IMG/VR virus record: IMGVR_UViG_3300014913_000324
Coordinates: 1 to 30,502 of that record
Source of the DNA: a virus
DNA length: 30,502 bases
Reading direction: 5' to 3' (one strand)
How positions within the stretch are numbered: position 1 is the first letter of the stretch; every line of letters starts with the position of its first letter. The position numbers and the translations under genes are program-made. This document shows positions 8,304 through 15,861 of this stretch, in pieces. Below the pieces are notes generated by a model. It was not told the DNA's origin and ran no database searches. It was given only the letters and a program-made list of their open reading frames with translations.

Positions 8304-8884
8304 AACTCCTCGCTTAAAAACACCCACTCGGCGTTCTCTGGTACTTTGAATAGATTTAACAACGTCTCGTCCATGCCGTTGTCCACCCCGTTGCCGTCGG
8401 CTATGTGGCCATGTGCCAACAACTTCTTTTTCTTAGGCATCTTGTCTTTCAGGTTCCAGTTATAGTAGCCGTCCTCTACCACCTTCAAACCAAGGCTTTC
8501 GACTCCCTTCTTGGCGTTCTCATTGAGTAGCCAGAATGGGGCCTTGAATAGTCCGTTGGTCTTGATCCCCTTGTTCTCAAACAACTTTAGACCAATCATG
8601 GCTCGCTTTTTGGCCTCATCGTAAGTCAGGGATAGGAACTCTTGGGGTGCGTGAGTTAGCCCATGTAGGGCTATCTCCATCCACCCGTCGTCTACCGCCT
8701 GTTTAACATGGTCACAAAAGTCTGGATATTCTGTAACTGGCGTTCCCTGTTTATTGTCGATGTTAAATCGGATGTCCCAGGGGATAGTAAAGTATGTGAC
8801 CTTGAAGTTGGGGTATCTGTCCCGCATGGTTTTCTCCAGATCAAAGCGGTGACTCATTGCTGATAGATCATCAGTCATAGTCAA
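8300..8884 (-). CDS. Polysaccharide deacetylase-like (NodB/DUF2334) protein (194 aa)
   Basis: The motifs of the carbohydrate esterase 4/DUF2334 fold are visible: 'TDD' at residues 4-6 (catalytic Asp region), 'HGLTH' at 74-78 (metal-binding H-x3-H), 'KAPFW' at 114-118 and 'AHGH' near 157. The enzyme would remove acetyl groups from an N-acetylated sugar using a divalent metal. The N-terminus is odd. The annotated start is TTG, with an ATG two codons on, and no ribosome site lies before either. A short overlapping ATG frame upstream reads 'MRISLDYD' and stops. The HNH gene immediately upstream may have displaced the original 5' end. Confidence 0.8.
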   Translation of the reverse strand: MTMTDDLSAMSHRFDLEKTMRDRYPNFKVTYFTIPWDIRFNIDNKQGTPVTEYPDFCDHVKQAVDDGWMEIALHGLTHAPQEFLSLTYDEAKKRAMIGLKLFENKGIKTNGLFKAPFWLLNENAKKGVESLGLKVVEDGYYNWNLKDKMPKKKKLLAHGHIADGNGVDNGMDETLLNLFKVPENAEWVFLSEEL

Positions 8885-9315
8885 GCGATATTCGCATCTT
8901 TCTTGACTTCATAGAGAAACCACCCCCTTCAACCAGTGTCTATTGTGGACTCTGGGATGGCAAGATCTACATAATATAACCAAGTTGTCTGGGTGGTTGT
9001 TGAGATCCTTGCCTTTTTTCCCATTACAACCGTCTTTGTGGTGTATGACTAAACTTTCTTTTGTACCACACATTTCACAAGAACCACCAACAATTGTTGC
9101 GTTTCCGTCAAATGATTTTTGTTCCCACCATTTTATCTTTGCTAATTTAGTTGACTGCTTTCGATTATATTTAGTCCAACATTTTTTCCTAATACGTGGA
9201 TTTTTCTTGGTGTACTCTCTTGTTTTACGAAGTATCTCATCCTTGTTTTTGAGGTAATATCTTCTGCTTTGTTTCTTGGCATCTTCTGGGTTGGTGTAGG
9301 GCATGAAGTCATAGT
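8873..9315. repeat. 9-bp direct repeats flanking an HNH gene
   Basis: AGTCATAGT occurs at 8873-8881 and again at 9307-9315, just outside the two ends of the HNH reading frame (8909-9304). The downstream copy covers the start of the deacetylase gene. Short direct repeats at both borders are what an insertion with target duplication, or a homing event with microhomology, would leave. The match could be chance, but two such short flanks share a 9-mer rarely. Confidence 0.5.
8909..9304 (-). CDS. HNH endonuclease, probable free-standing homing enzyme (131 aa)
   Basis: The N-terminal ~60 residues are a basic helical segment ('PEDAKKQSRRYYLKNKDEIL') common in phage HNH proteins. The C-terminal domain has the zinc-supported HNH motif: 'CEMCG' near 77-81, 'VIHHKDG' near 87-93, 'HPDNLVILCRSCH' near 104-116 with the second Cys pair, then a further His. 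It would nick or cut DNA at a target in relatives that lack the gene. It is AT-rich compared with its neighbours and separates the deacetylase from the 79-residue gene. Weak TTGAAG and TACTAT boxes spaced by 17 bases lie upstream, but no strong ribosome site does. Confidence 0.85.
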   Translation of the reverse strand: MPYTNPEDAKKQSRRYYLKNKDEILRKTREYTKKNPRIRKKCWTKYNRKQSTKLAKIKWWEQKSFDGNATIVGGSCEMCGTKESLVIHHKDGCNGKKGKDLNNHPDNLVILCRSCHPRVHNRHWLKGVVSL

Positions 9316-9348
9316 ATCATTATGATCTTATTCCTTCAAGTGCTATCT

Positions 9349-9588
9349 TCATTCAAAATCTCCATTGATATGGTCTGTTAATTTGGGCAATCCATCGAAA
9401 GATACATAAAAAGCAGTGCCTTTGTCCAGCCTGGTACTCCTATATTTTGTAACAATCCTCGTTTTCCAAAACACCGTATTTTTTCTGTATCTAACCAGTG
9501 CCCACAAGACTCTCACAAAATACGTCGGCTGTCTTGCTGTGAATGCGAATTTCAAATCGTCTCTAAGTATTGCTGTCAGATACCTCAC
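9349..9588 (-). CDS. Small basic hypothetical protein (79 aa)
   Basis: It starts with GTG at 9588 inside the end of the GT2 gene, preceded by a good GGAGGG ribosome site. The protein is basic and aromatic ('YFVRVLWALVRYRKNTVFWK'), with no clear transmembrane segment or Cys motif. The ribosome site and translational coupling to the glycosyltransferase support it as real. Function is not recognised. It may be an accessory to the sugar cassette or the remnant of a longer gene cut by the HNH insertion that follows. Confidence 0.6.
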   Translation of the reverse strand: MRYLTAILRDDLKFAFTARQPTYFVRVLWALVRYRKNTVFWKTRIVTKYRSTRLDKGTAFYVSFDGLPKLTDHINGDFE

Positions 9589-10288
9589 GAAATCCCTCCA
9601 ATCTCTCTAGGAATAACTTTGTATTGTTGTCGGTGTCTTTTCTCTCTTTGTGGTGGTCGTGGTAGATGATGGCCTTGGGGAACACTTTGAGATCATAACC
9701 GTTGTATTGAGCCCAGGCCGCCATGTCCCAATCCATCTTCCCATACCCCTCATCATAACCTGAGTGTATGCCACCCATCTCATTAAACATTTTGGTGGGC
9801 ATGATCATGGAGTTAAGAGTCATAGAGCTGTACGCATTATCTCCAGAAACCAACAAAGACTCCTCTGTTAGTTTGTCTTTGATGTTTGCGATCCTCCAGT
9901 CGTGGGAGTGATACTTTCCCTTTTTATCTATGTTGATACGAATACCAGAGGCTAGGGTGTTGGGTGATATATGACTGTCTACCATGTGAAGAAAGTCGTC
10001 TTGTGGGTAGCTATCCCCCATAATCCACACTAAGTATTCACCCTCTGCTTCTGTGGCTGCCTTGTTGAGTATCTTAGTCAACCTGTACCCAAAGTCGTGT
10101 TGGAATACGTACTTGTCGGTGTTCTTCTTAACCCACTTGTCTGTCCCATCATTTGATCCATCGTCGGCAACGATCCTGTCATAATCGGTGAATTCCTGGT
10201 TGTTTAAGTGTTCTCGCAACCGTTTCAATTGATCGAGTTGGTTGTAGGTACTTGTGATGACACTAAAGCTGTATTTTGCTTTCCTCAT
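9563..10288 (-). CDS. GT2-family glycosyltransferase (241 aa)
   Basis: This is a GT-A fold enzyme. 'FSVITSTYNQLDQLKRL' forms the first strand and helix, 'RIVADDGSNDGTDKW' (~39-53) carries the nucleotide-binding Asp pair, and 'LVWIMGDSYPQDDFL' (~86-100) is the DxD-equivalent region, here G-D-S. 'GYGKMDWDMAAWAQYNGY' near 190-210 fits the acceptor-side ED-like motif of GT2 enzymes. It would add a sugar to a glycan or lipid carrier in the cytoplasm. The length is normal for a soluble GT2, with no membrane helices. It overlaps the upstream epimerase gene by 26 bases. Confidence 0.85.
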   Translation of the reverse strand: MRKAKYSFSVITSTYNQLDQLKRLREHLNNQEFTDYDRIVADDGSNDGTDKWVKKNTDKYVFQHDFGYRLTKILNKAATEAEGEYLVWIMGDSYPQDDFLHMVDSHISPNTLASGIRINIDKKGKYHSHDWRIANIKDKLTEESLLVSGDNAYSSMTLNSMIMPTKMFNEMGGIHSGYDEGYGKMDWDMAAWAQYNGYDLKVFPKAIIYHDHHKERKDTDNNTKLFLERLEGFREVSDSNT

Positions 10289-11153
10289 ACCATTGAACTG
10301 TCTTTTGTAGGCCGTCCTCTAATTTAACCATATCATTTACCAACCACCCCAAAGGCTCGAGAGTGAGAGGCTCCCCGATCACGATTGATCTCTTGGGTTC
10401 ACCCTGACGCATAGGAAGGTGTTTGATCCCTCCTGTGCTTCCCGTGATTGCATTGACCATGTTGGCTATCTCTAAGATCGTGGTCTTTCGACCCGTACCC
10501 GCTTCGAATACTGTCTCTGTTACCCTATGATCGTCCACTAAAGCATCGACTAGAATCTCGGCCACGTCCCCAACAAAAATCATGTCCATGACCTGTAGGC
10601 CGTCACCATACACCTCAATAGGGATGTTGTTTAGGGCTCTTAGAACGAAGTTAGGTATCACCTTGCGAATTGGCTTGTGGTGTTGTCGTGGTCCGTAGGC
10701 GTTCAAGGCTCTGACGATAGATATGTCTGTCCCGTTCTCTTTGTTATACATCAGGGCGAATCGTTCGGTGGTTGATTTGGTTATGGCGTAGCTGTTGTTC
10801 ATGAAGTGATTCCCTACCGTAATCTGAACGGCTTTCTTGTTGTGAGCCCTGCAAGCGTTGAACACGTTGATCGCTCCATAGATGTTCACGTCTATTGATG
10901 GGATGGGGTTGTTGACAGTCTCGGCTGTTCCTAGAATCCCAGCCAGGTTAATCACACCGTCGCTCTCTTTAACCACGTAATTCACCTGCTCAGCGTCTTT
11001 AATGTCCCCTATGAAGTAGTCGTGCTTTCCTTCTGGTAGGTGTCTCTCTCCGTACTGCCTGTCGAAAATGAGAGGTTCTATGTCTCGACTTTGCAATTCC
11101 TCCACCACATACCTTCCAATAAATCCCGAACCACCAAGTACCGCTACTTTCAT
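10263..11153 (-). CDS. NAD-dependent epimerase/dehydratase, SDR family (296 aa)
   Basis: An extended SDR enzyme. The Rossmann motif GGSGFIG is at residues 7-13, 'NLAGILG' near 69-75 is the strand-4 motif, and the catalytic Y-x3-K is at Tyr122/Lys126 (SYAITK). 'RALNAYGPRQHHKP' then 'EVYGDGLQVMDMIFVGDVA' is the usual nucleotide-sugar-binding region of UDP- or dTDP-sugar epimerases. It would act on a nucleotide-activated sugar for the adjacent glycosyltransferases. Start ATG and upstream stop overlap (ATGA). The exact sugar cannot be read from sequence. Confidence 0.9.
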   Translation of the reverse strand: MKVAVLGGSGFIGRYVVEELQSRDIEPLIFDRQYGERHLPEGKHDYFIGDIKDAEQVNYVVKESDGVINLAGILGTAETVNNPIPSIDVNIYGAINVFNACRAHNKKAVQITVGNHFMNNSYAITKSTTERFALMYNKENGTDISIVRALNAYGPRQHHKPIRKVIPNFVLRALNNIPIEVYGDGLQVMDMIFVGDVAEILVDALVDDHRVTETVFEAGTGRKTTILEIANMVNAITGSTGGIKHLPMRQGEPKRSIVIGEPLTLEPLGWLVNDMVKLEDGLQKTVQWYEESKIQL

Positions 11154-11974
11154 AAAGCCTCCATTGTTAGTTTAATACCGTCTTTTAGTTTAGTCTTTGG
11201 TTTCCAACCTCCCACCCTAGAAATATCCTTATTATCCGAAACATAGACCATTGCATCACCCTTACGCTTCTCTCCAAACTTGTGTTTTAAGTCGAGGAGA
11301 CCTACAGTCTCTAACAGACTTACAGCCTCTTCTCCACCGACCTTGTATGTTCTACCTTGATACAGTTCGAACCGTTTCGTTTGGTCAAGTAAAAGGTCAA
11401 CATAATCGTCAACATACAAGGGATCACGTACCTGCTCTCCGTCTCCAAATATGGTTACTTCCTTATCTTCCTTCTTGGCTTGCATGAACCACCCCAACCA
11501 CCCAGACTCGGGTGATCCCTGCTGTCCTGGTCCGTAGATCGTCCCTGGTCTGTTGATGATGTATTTAAGCCCGTAGCTGGCTGCGTACTCCTCAACGATC
11601 TCCTCTGCCATTCTCTTAGTCAGTCCGTATGGTGTCTTAGCTCCGTCGTCGCCTGGTTCTACCTTGCAAGTTGACGTAAGTATCACAGGGATGTTCCTGG
11701 TTCGATTCCCTTCAATCAAGTTGAAGGCCGAGATCACGTTGTCTCTAAAGTCCACACTTGGATTGACTAGGCTGTTGCTGGTCGAACACGTGGCCGCCAG
11801 GTGGTGAATGATATCTGGGTTGAATAGGCCGATCTTCCTTGAAAGGTAAGGATCACTTGCTAGATCACAACCAGACTTCTTATCTAAGGAAAGGACGTGG
11901 TGTCCCTCCTTGTTTAGACGTTCACACAAGTGACCACCTATAAATCCATCAGACCCCGTTACTATTATGTTCAT
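11150..11974 (-). CDS. NAD-dependent epimerase/dehydratase, SDR family (274 aa)
   Basis: A second, distinct SDR. GSDGFIG is at residues 7-13, 'HHLAATCS' near 57-64, 'STCKV' near 101-105 supplies the active-site Ser/Thr, and Tyr116/Lys120 form Y-x3-K (PYGLTK). 'RPGTIYGPGQQGSPESGW' and 'TIFGDGEQVRDPLYVDDYVD' are classic sugar-epimerase signatures. It is coupled by an ATGA overlap to the next SDR, so the two probably act in sequence on one nucleotide sugar. A GGGAG ribosome site lies before the ATG. The HNH gene upstream splits it from the methyltransferase. Confidence 0.9.
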   Translation of the reverse strand: MNIIVTGSDGFIGGHLCERLNKEGHHVLSLDKKSGCDLASDPYLSRKIGLFNPDIIHHLAATCSTSNSLVNPSVDFRDNVISAFNLIEGNRTRNIPVILTSTCKVEPGDDGAKTPYGLTKRMAEEIVEEYAASYGLKYIINRPGTIYGPGQQGSPESGWLGWFMQAKKEDKEVTIFGDGEQVRDPLYVDDYVDLLLDQTKRFELYQGRTYKVGGEEAVSLLETVGLLDLKHKFGEKRKGDAMVYVSDNKDISRVGGWKPKTKLKDGIKLTMEAL

Positions 11975-11993
11975 TTGATACCTACTCCCATGA

Positions 11994-12485
11994 TTATTTT
12001 ATTAAAAACTCTTTTTGACAATGAGGGCAAGTCATTATCCCTTGGTGGTTTTTACGAGTTAATAATTCTAAATTTTCTATTTTATTGTTTGCCCTATTTC
12101 CGTCCTTGTGGTGAATAATTTCGTTCCTTTTCAACAATCTTCCCACATGTTTAGCCATAACCAACCTGTGTTCCAACGCCCGACCGTCTCTACCAGCCAT
12201 TTCAATATATTCATCTTCCTTTTCTATCCAAATCCTTATATATCCCTGCTTGGTTTTTGATCTCCCACCCCTCCATCCAGGACCCCTTTCGTTTTCCTTT
12301 CTGTGTTTTTCAAGCAACAATCTGGCAGTGCATGAACCACACTGTTTGGTTTTCATTTTCTTAAATGCGTATTTATCTACCCACCGTTTTTCTTTACAGA
12401 TGGGACATTTAATTTTTGCCCTATAACTCTTCTGTTTGTATTTCTTTTTATTAAGAGATTTAACATAATATGGTTGGAACTTCAT
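11994..12485 (-). CDS. HNH homing endonuclease with zinc-ribbon ends (163 aa)
   Basis: The core 'RALEHRLVMAKHVGRLL' followed by 'EIIHHKDGNRANNKIENLEL' is the HNH_3-type motif, with its paired His, Asn-rich turn and terminal Asn. An N-terminal zinc element ('CPICKEKRW' with 'CGSC') and a C-terminal 'CPHCQKEF' Cys pair flank it. It would cut DNA at a homing site. The coding region is markedly AT-rich against the surrounding sugar genes. It interrupts the epimerase-methyltransferase part of the cassette, which points to recent insertion. Confidence 0.9.
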   Translation of the reverse strand: MKFQPYYVKSLNKKKYKQKSYRAKIKCPICKEKRWVDKYAFKKMKTKQCGSCTARLLLEKHRKENERGPGWRGGRSKTKQGYIRIWIEKEDEYIEMAGRDGRALEHRLVMAKHVGRLLKRNEIIHHKDGNRANNKIENLELLTRKNHQGIMTCPHCQKEFLIK

Positions 12486-12503
12486 GACTCCATTGTATTT
12501 ACT

Positions 12504-13121
12504 TTATCCCTTAATGGCAACAGCCATTATTGTGTCCCAGTTACCAGACCCGTATTTTATATTTCCATCCGATCCCCTAACACACCTACCAGATCCCCAT
12601 GGATACACCCAACAATGTTCAAAGTGCTTCATAAACATCATTAAAATGTCTTTGTAATCAAACTCCCACACATGGTCGCTGCTTGGTATGTGATCTTTGT
12701 AGGGGGTTGTCAGTATTGCTTTGCCTCCCTTTTTAAGAACACCAGCCATTGTCTTAACCACGCTGTCGGGATCGTCTATGTGTTCCAGAGTTTCGCTACA
12801 GATAACATAATCATAATCGTGAAACCCTGTTGTTTTAGTTATGTCGCCAACCATTGCGGGTATGCCCATATCTCTAACAGTCTCCACAGCCTGTGCTGAG
12901 AAGTCCACACCCATCAACTTACATCCAGGTCGCTTCATACTCAAAACCTTCAAAAGCACACCCACACCACACCCCAACTCTATAACCTTGGTTTCGTTTT
13001 CGATCATGTTGGCTATATTGGCAAACTTCACATCATCAAATTCAAGGTCGTAGTCGTCCCTTGCGTAGCGGTCACTCCACCACTCCTCTGTGTTGATGTT
13101 ACCCTTTTGTAGTCTTTTCAT
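12504..13121 (-). CDS. Class I SAM-dependent methyltransferase (205 aa)
   Basis: The AdoMet-binding motif I 'VIELGCGVG' is at ~46-54, followed by 'LMGVDFSAQAV' (acidic loop after strand 2), 'GDITKTT' near 92 and 'YVICSETLEHIDDPD' (motif IV region) near 105-119. This matches Methyltransf_11/25-type small-molecule methyltransferases often found in sugar and O-antigen clusters. It probably methylates a sugar made by the neighbouring enzymes, though a protein or lipid substrate is possible. The start overlaps the 66-residue gene upstream. Confidence 0.88.
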   Translation of the reverse strand: MKRLQKGNINTEEWWSDRYARDDYDLEFDDVKFANIANMIENETKVIELGCGVGVLLKVLSMKRPGCKLMGVDFSAQAVETVRDMGIPAMVGDITKTTGFHDYDYVICSETLEHIDDPDSVVKTMAGVLKKGGKAILTTPYKDHIPSSDHVWEFDYKDILMMFMKHFEHCWVYPWGSGRCVRGSDGNIKYGSGNWDTIMAVAIKG

Positions 13122-13299
13122 TTTTGTCTTTTATATTTAGTCCTGGTACACGAATTGATGTAAAATTTCGTTTTCTTTCCCCACCAACCTGTCCTAGCCA
13201 AAATGTCACAATCTCCCCACATATTTCAAAATCACCGTTGATATACAAACCATCGTCATAATCGACATGAAATTGATAAGCCTTATACTTTTTTTTCAT
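13099..13299 (-). CDS. Small hypothetical protein (66 aa)
   Basis: Starts at ATG 13299 inside the end of the large glycosyltransferase gene and ends inside the start of the methyltransferase gene. The middle is beta-like ('YQFHVDYDDGLYINGDFEIC', 'IVTFWLGQ') and the C-terminus is very basic. It has no motif I recognise. Tight overlap on both sides favours a real gene, but size and composition leave doubt. Confidence 0.5.
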   Translation of the reverse strand: MKKKYKAYQFHVDYDDGLYINGDFEICGEIVTFWLGQVGGERKRNFTSIRVPGLNIKDKNEKTTKG

Positions 13300-14686
13300 G
13301 AACCCGCCTTTTGAAGTACCTTTTATGCTTCTCTTGTTGTCCTAGTGTGCTGTCACGGTGGCAAATACGGTGCTTTGGGTAGTAACAGGGCATATACCCC
13401 TTGAGGCGGAACGCATGGGATGCCTCTAAATCTTGGTTGCCGTGCAGGTGATCATCTTCCCATCGGAATGATTCATAGGCTTTAGCAGATACGGCTGCAA
13501 ATATGCCTCCGACGTGGTTTGTGACCTCCACATACTCATCCCCGACCATTCCGTTACCCACACGAACCGATCCACCAGGATTGTGATACAACCCTTCGAC
13601 GTATGGAGATATATAGATCATGTTGTTTCGCTTCCACATATCCACAATGTCCTTCAACCAGTCGTAGGTTTGAAACTCCACATCGTTGTCGATCTTAATG
13701 ATGATGTCGTGTTCCTTGTCGTTGAGGATGAATTGGATCATGTCGTTACTTGATTTGGTGATTCCCACATTCTTTCCATATCTTTTCCACAATCGTGCCT
13801 TACTTTTCAACAACCTCCCTGTGGTGTCTTTTCCACCATTATCGGCACAGTACCAGTCGAAAGGGTATCCAGACGTTGCCGCCATCTCCGTGTAGGAGTC
13901 TTTGGAGTATTTGGGCCTGTCGTAGTGAAGGGTGAAGATGGCTACCTTGGGATCGAATAGGTCTGTTAGATACGGAACCTTGATGTAACAACCAGCGGGA
14001 GAGAACGTCGGATAGAACAGAGTACCTAGTTTAGGATGTTCGTACACATCAGTCTCAACCAGCATAGACTTACTGTTCTTGTGAAGGGTGTAGTTGAAGG
14101 TTAGCTCGTGAACACGTTTGAAAGACTTCCCCGCCTTGGCCATACGCACCCACAGGTTCCAATCCACGAACTTGGGTAGAGTCTCATCCCACCCACCCAC
14201 ATCGAATACTGCCTGTTTCTTTACTAGGGCCGAGGATGTGTCAATGTAGTTCTTGAGCATGAGTAGCTGTCTGTCGAAGTCGTGGGCTACTCCTGGTTGG
14301 TTTTGGGGCATGATCCACATATCACCATAAACAACGTCGTTGTCGCCGATATTATCCATCATGGTCTTGAAGGTGTGCCGCCTGAGTTGAACGTCGTCGT
14401 CTAGGTAGTACAGATACTTACCCACCGCCGCCCTGGTTCCCATGTTCTTGGGCTTCGTGTCCGACCCACTATTGTGATCCAGTTTGATATAGACGGTTCT
14501 CTTTCGTCCGTTCTTGCCCTTGATCTTCCTGAAATACTTCTTAACCACCTCTTCCGTGTCGTCAGTCGAGCAGTCGTCAACAATAATCAACTCCCACTCT
14601 TTGTGGGTCTGGTTCATCACCGACTCTATGGCCCTAGGTAGGAACTCGGAGGCTCGGTTGTATGTGCTAATGATGCAACTAATCAT
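13283..14686 (-). CDS. Two-domain GT-A glycosyltransferase (467 aa)
   Basis: Residues 1-~240 are a GT2 domain: 'CIISTYNRASEFLPRAIESV', 'IIVDDCSTDD' (Asp pair at 37-38), 'YLYYLDDDVQ' (DDD at 96-98) and 'VGGWDETLPKFVDWNLWVRM'. Residues ~248-467 are a second GT-A-like domain: 'VAIFTLHYDRP', 'WYCADNGGKDTTG', 'IIIKIDNDVEF' (DND at 333-335), then 'HLHGNQDLEASHAFRLKGY'. A fused pair of transferases could add two sugars or a repeating unit. It is the first gene of the sugar cassette in transcription order. The domain split is read from repeated motif sets; the sugars are unknown. Confidence 0.85.
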   Translation of the reverse strand: MISCIISTYNRASEFLPRAIESVMNQTHKEWELIIVDDCSTDDTEEVVKKYFRKIKGKNGRKRTVYIKLDHNSGSDTKPKNMGTRAAVGKYLYYLDDDVQLRRHTFKTMMDNIGDNDVVYGDMWIMPQNQPGVAHDFDRQLLMLKNYIDTSSALVKKQAVFDVGGWDETLPKFVDWNLWVRMAKAGKSFKRVHELTFNYTLHKNSKSMLVETDVYEHPKLGTLFYPTFSPAGCYIKVPYLTDLFDPKVAIFTLHYDRPKYSKDSYTEMAATSGYPFDWYCADNGGKDTTGRLLKSKARLWKRYGKNVGITKSSNDMIQFILNDKEHDIIIKIDNDVEFQTYDWLKDIVDMWKRNNMIYISPYVEGLYHNPGGSVRVGNGMVGDEYVEVTNHVGGIFAAVSAKAYESFRWEDDHLHGNQDLEASHAFRLKGYMPCYYPKHRICHRDSTLGQQEKHKRYFKRRVHEKKV

Positions 14687-14825
14687 TTATGTCTCTCCTG
14701 TATGAAAAAAGGGAGTTACCCTGCTGCTCATAGTAAACATGAAGTAGCCTGAGACAGTGGGTGCATTGGTAGATCGCATCATCCTCAACATCATGTAGCT
14801 TCTCCCAAACAACACAATCACTCAT
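14679..14825 (-). CDS. Small Cys-containing protein (48 aa)
   Basis: An open frame from ATG 14825 to TAG 14679, coupled by ATGA to the gene upstream and overlapping the glycosyltransferase start by eight bases. The sequence (MSDCVVWEKLHDVEDDAIYQ, then CTHCLRLLHVYYEQ) has a C-x2-C pair plus another Cys and two His, so it may bind a zinc ion. Function unknown. The coupling and lack of any gap argue that it is expressed. Confidence 0.6.
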   Translation of the reverse strand: MSDCVVWEKLHDVEDDAIYQCTHCLRLLHVYYEQQGNSLFSYRRDIND

Positions 14826-15109
14826 AACAACCCATATTTTAACTTGACCGATTGGATACGGTTCATAAAACCACGCTTCATAAGGATCATAGCTGTGTCG
14901 GATCTACCTCGTTTCCTGATCTTCTCACTATACCTATCACCCCTCTTGTAGATGTAACTCATGGTGTTCAAGGGGATGTCACCCTTGGATATCGTCACCA
15001 GGAAATCATTCCTGAAAAACACACCAGCCACGCCACCAAAATACCTCTGTCTCACTCTTAACTCTGGGTTGATCTTCTTTAACTGCTGCTCAAAATGGTG
15101 CAGGTTCAC
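14822..15109 (-). CDS. Small basic hypothetical protein (95 aa)
   Basis: Residues 1-15 form an amphipathic helix, followed by 'RQRYFGGVAGVFFRNDFLVTIS', a beta hairpin-like stretch, and a strongly basic C-terminal half (Arg/Lys-rich helices). No Cys, membrane segment or known motif. It overlaps the co-chaperonin stop by four bases and so is co-translated with it. It recalls small nucleic-acid-contacting phage proteins of unknown role. Confidence 0.65.
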   Translation of the reverse strand: MNLHHFEQQLKKINPELRVRQRYFGGVAGVFFRNDFLVTISKGDIPLNTMSYIYKRGDRYSEKIRKRGRSDTAMILMKRGFMNRIQSVKLKYGLL

Positions 15110-15369
15110 TTCTCTAAGCCTCTAATGTCAAAGACATTAAGTAACTGATATTCACCGTCATCATCGGTAATCCATGCCCCCGAGTATGCCGAGTAGATAA
15201 CCTTGTCACCCTTCTTGAACTCGCTCTCTCCAGGATGAACAATCTCACCAAACCTCAAGCTCTCTTCTTGCATCTCTTGACCACCCGCTAGGTAGATACC
15301 TGAGTTGGTTTTCTCTTTCTTACGTTTCAACGGCTTGATAAGCACGTCTGTGTTTTGGGGAACAATCAC
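15106..15369 (-). CDS. GroES-like co-chaperonin (87 aa)
   Basis: The small beta-barrel pattern of GroES/Cpn10 is clear: 'IVPQNTDVLIKPLKRKKEKT', 'SGIYLAGG' (start of the mobile loop), 'RFGEIVHPGE', 'KKGDKVIYSAYSGAWI' and 'EYQLLNVFDIRG'. The usual length is ~95; this one is slightly short with a compact roof loop. The mobile loop binds GroEL, so the protein would cap the host chaperonin, as T4 gp31 does for its capsid protein. It lies one HNH gene away from the major capsid gene. The start is GTG with a good AAAGGAG ribosome site. Confidence 0.9.
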   Translation of the reverse strand: MIVPQNTDVLIKPLKRKKEKTNSGIYLAGGQEMQEESLRFGEIVHPGESEFKKGDKVIYSAYSGAWITDDDGEYQLLNVFDIRGLEK

Positions 15370-15371
15370 AA

Positions 15372-15770
15372 CTATCTCCTTTTAATTCTTAAATTTGAGT
15401 GGTGTTTAGTACACAACCACACTACTTCAAACGGTTTGGTGTAGTCTTCGTGGTGAGCTTCCACCCTTATCTCATTAACCCCACAAACAACACAAGGTCC
15501 CTTCTTAATCTTGCCAGACCTTATTAGTTGATTGAACTTTTCATATACTTTAACTTTTTTCTTGTTTTTCTCCTGCCACCTCTTACTATAAAGTTTAACC
15601 TTGTCTCTATTGTTTTCCTTCCATTTCTTTTCGTATTCTTTGTTTCTGTTCAACCTTCCTCTCTTGTTGTCACACAACCTACACCGATAATCCCTTCCGC
15701 CTGGTTTGGTTTTATCACGATGAAACTCGTCCAGTTCTTTTGTCTCTCTGCAAATACAACACTCTCTCAT
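15372..15770 (-). CDS. HNH endonuclease (132 aa)
   Basis: I use the ATG ending at 15770 (MRECCICRETKELDEF); an upstream start lacks support. An N-terminal treble-clef-like zinc element ('CCICRETKELDEFHRDKTK', then 'RCRLCDNKR') is followed by a long basic helix. The HNH motif is 'CVVCGVNEIRVEAHHEDYTK' and 'VVWLCTKHHSNL'. This is a common phage HNH layout. It has no obvious ribosome site and lies just after the capsid terminator, so expression may be low. It probably entered between the capsid and co-chaperonin genes as a homing gene. Confidence 0.88.
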   Translation of the reverse strand: MRECCICRETKELDEFHRDKTKPGGRDYRCRLCDNKRGRLNRNKEYEKKWKENNRDKVKLYSKRWQEKNKKKVKVYEKFNQLIRSGKIKKGPCVVCGVNEIRVEAHHEDYTKPFEVVWLCTKHHSNLRIKRR

Positions 15771-15808
15771 ATCATTTATATAACACAATCCCACACAACA
15801 TTCCACAC

Positions 15809-15837
15809 AAAAAACACCCCCTCATTACAAGGGGGCG
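15809..15837 (-). terminator. Rho-independent terminator after the capsid gene
   Basis: On the minus strand an 8-bp stem (CGCCCCCT paired with AGGGGGTG, one G-U pair) closes a short loop and is followed by six T residues. It lies 25 bases past the major capsid protein stop. It would end most capsid transcripts here and separate highly expressed head genes from the HNH, co-chaperonin and sugar genes. Confidence 0.9.
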
Positions 15838-15861
15838 TAAAAAGTAAGTTTTTAAGTGTTG

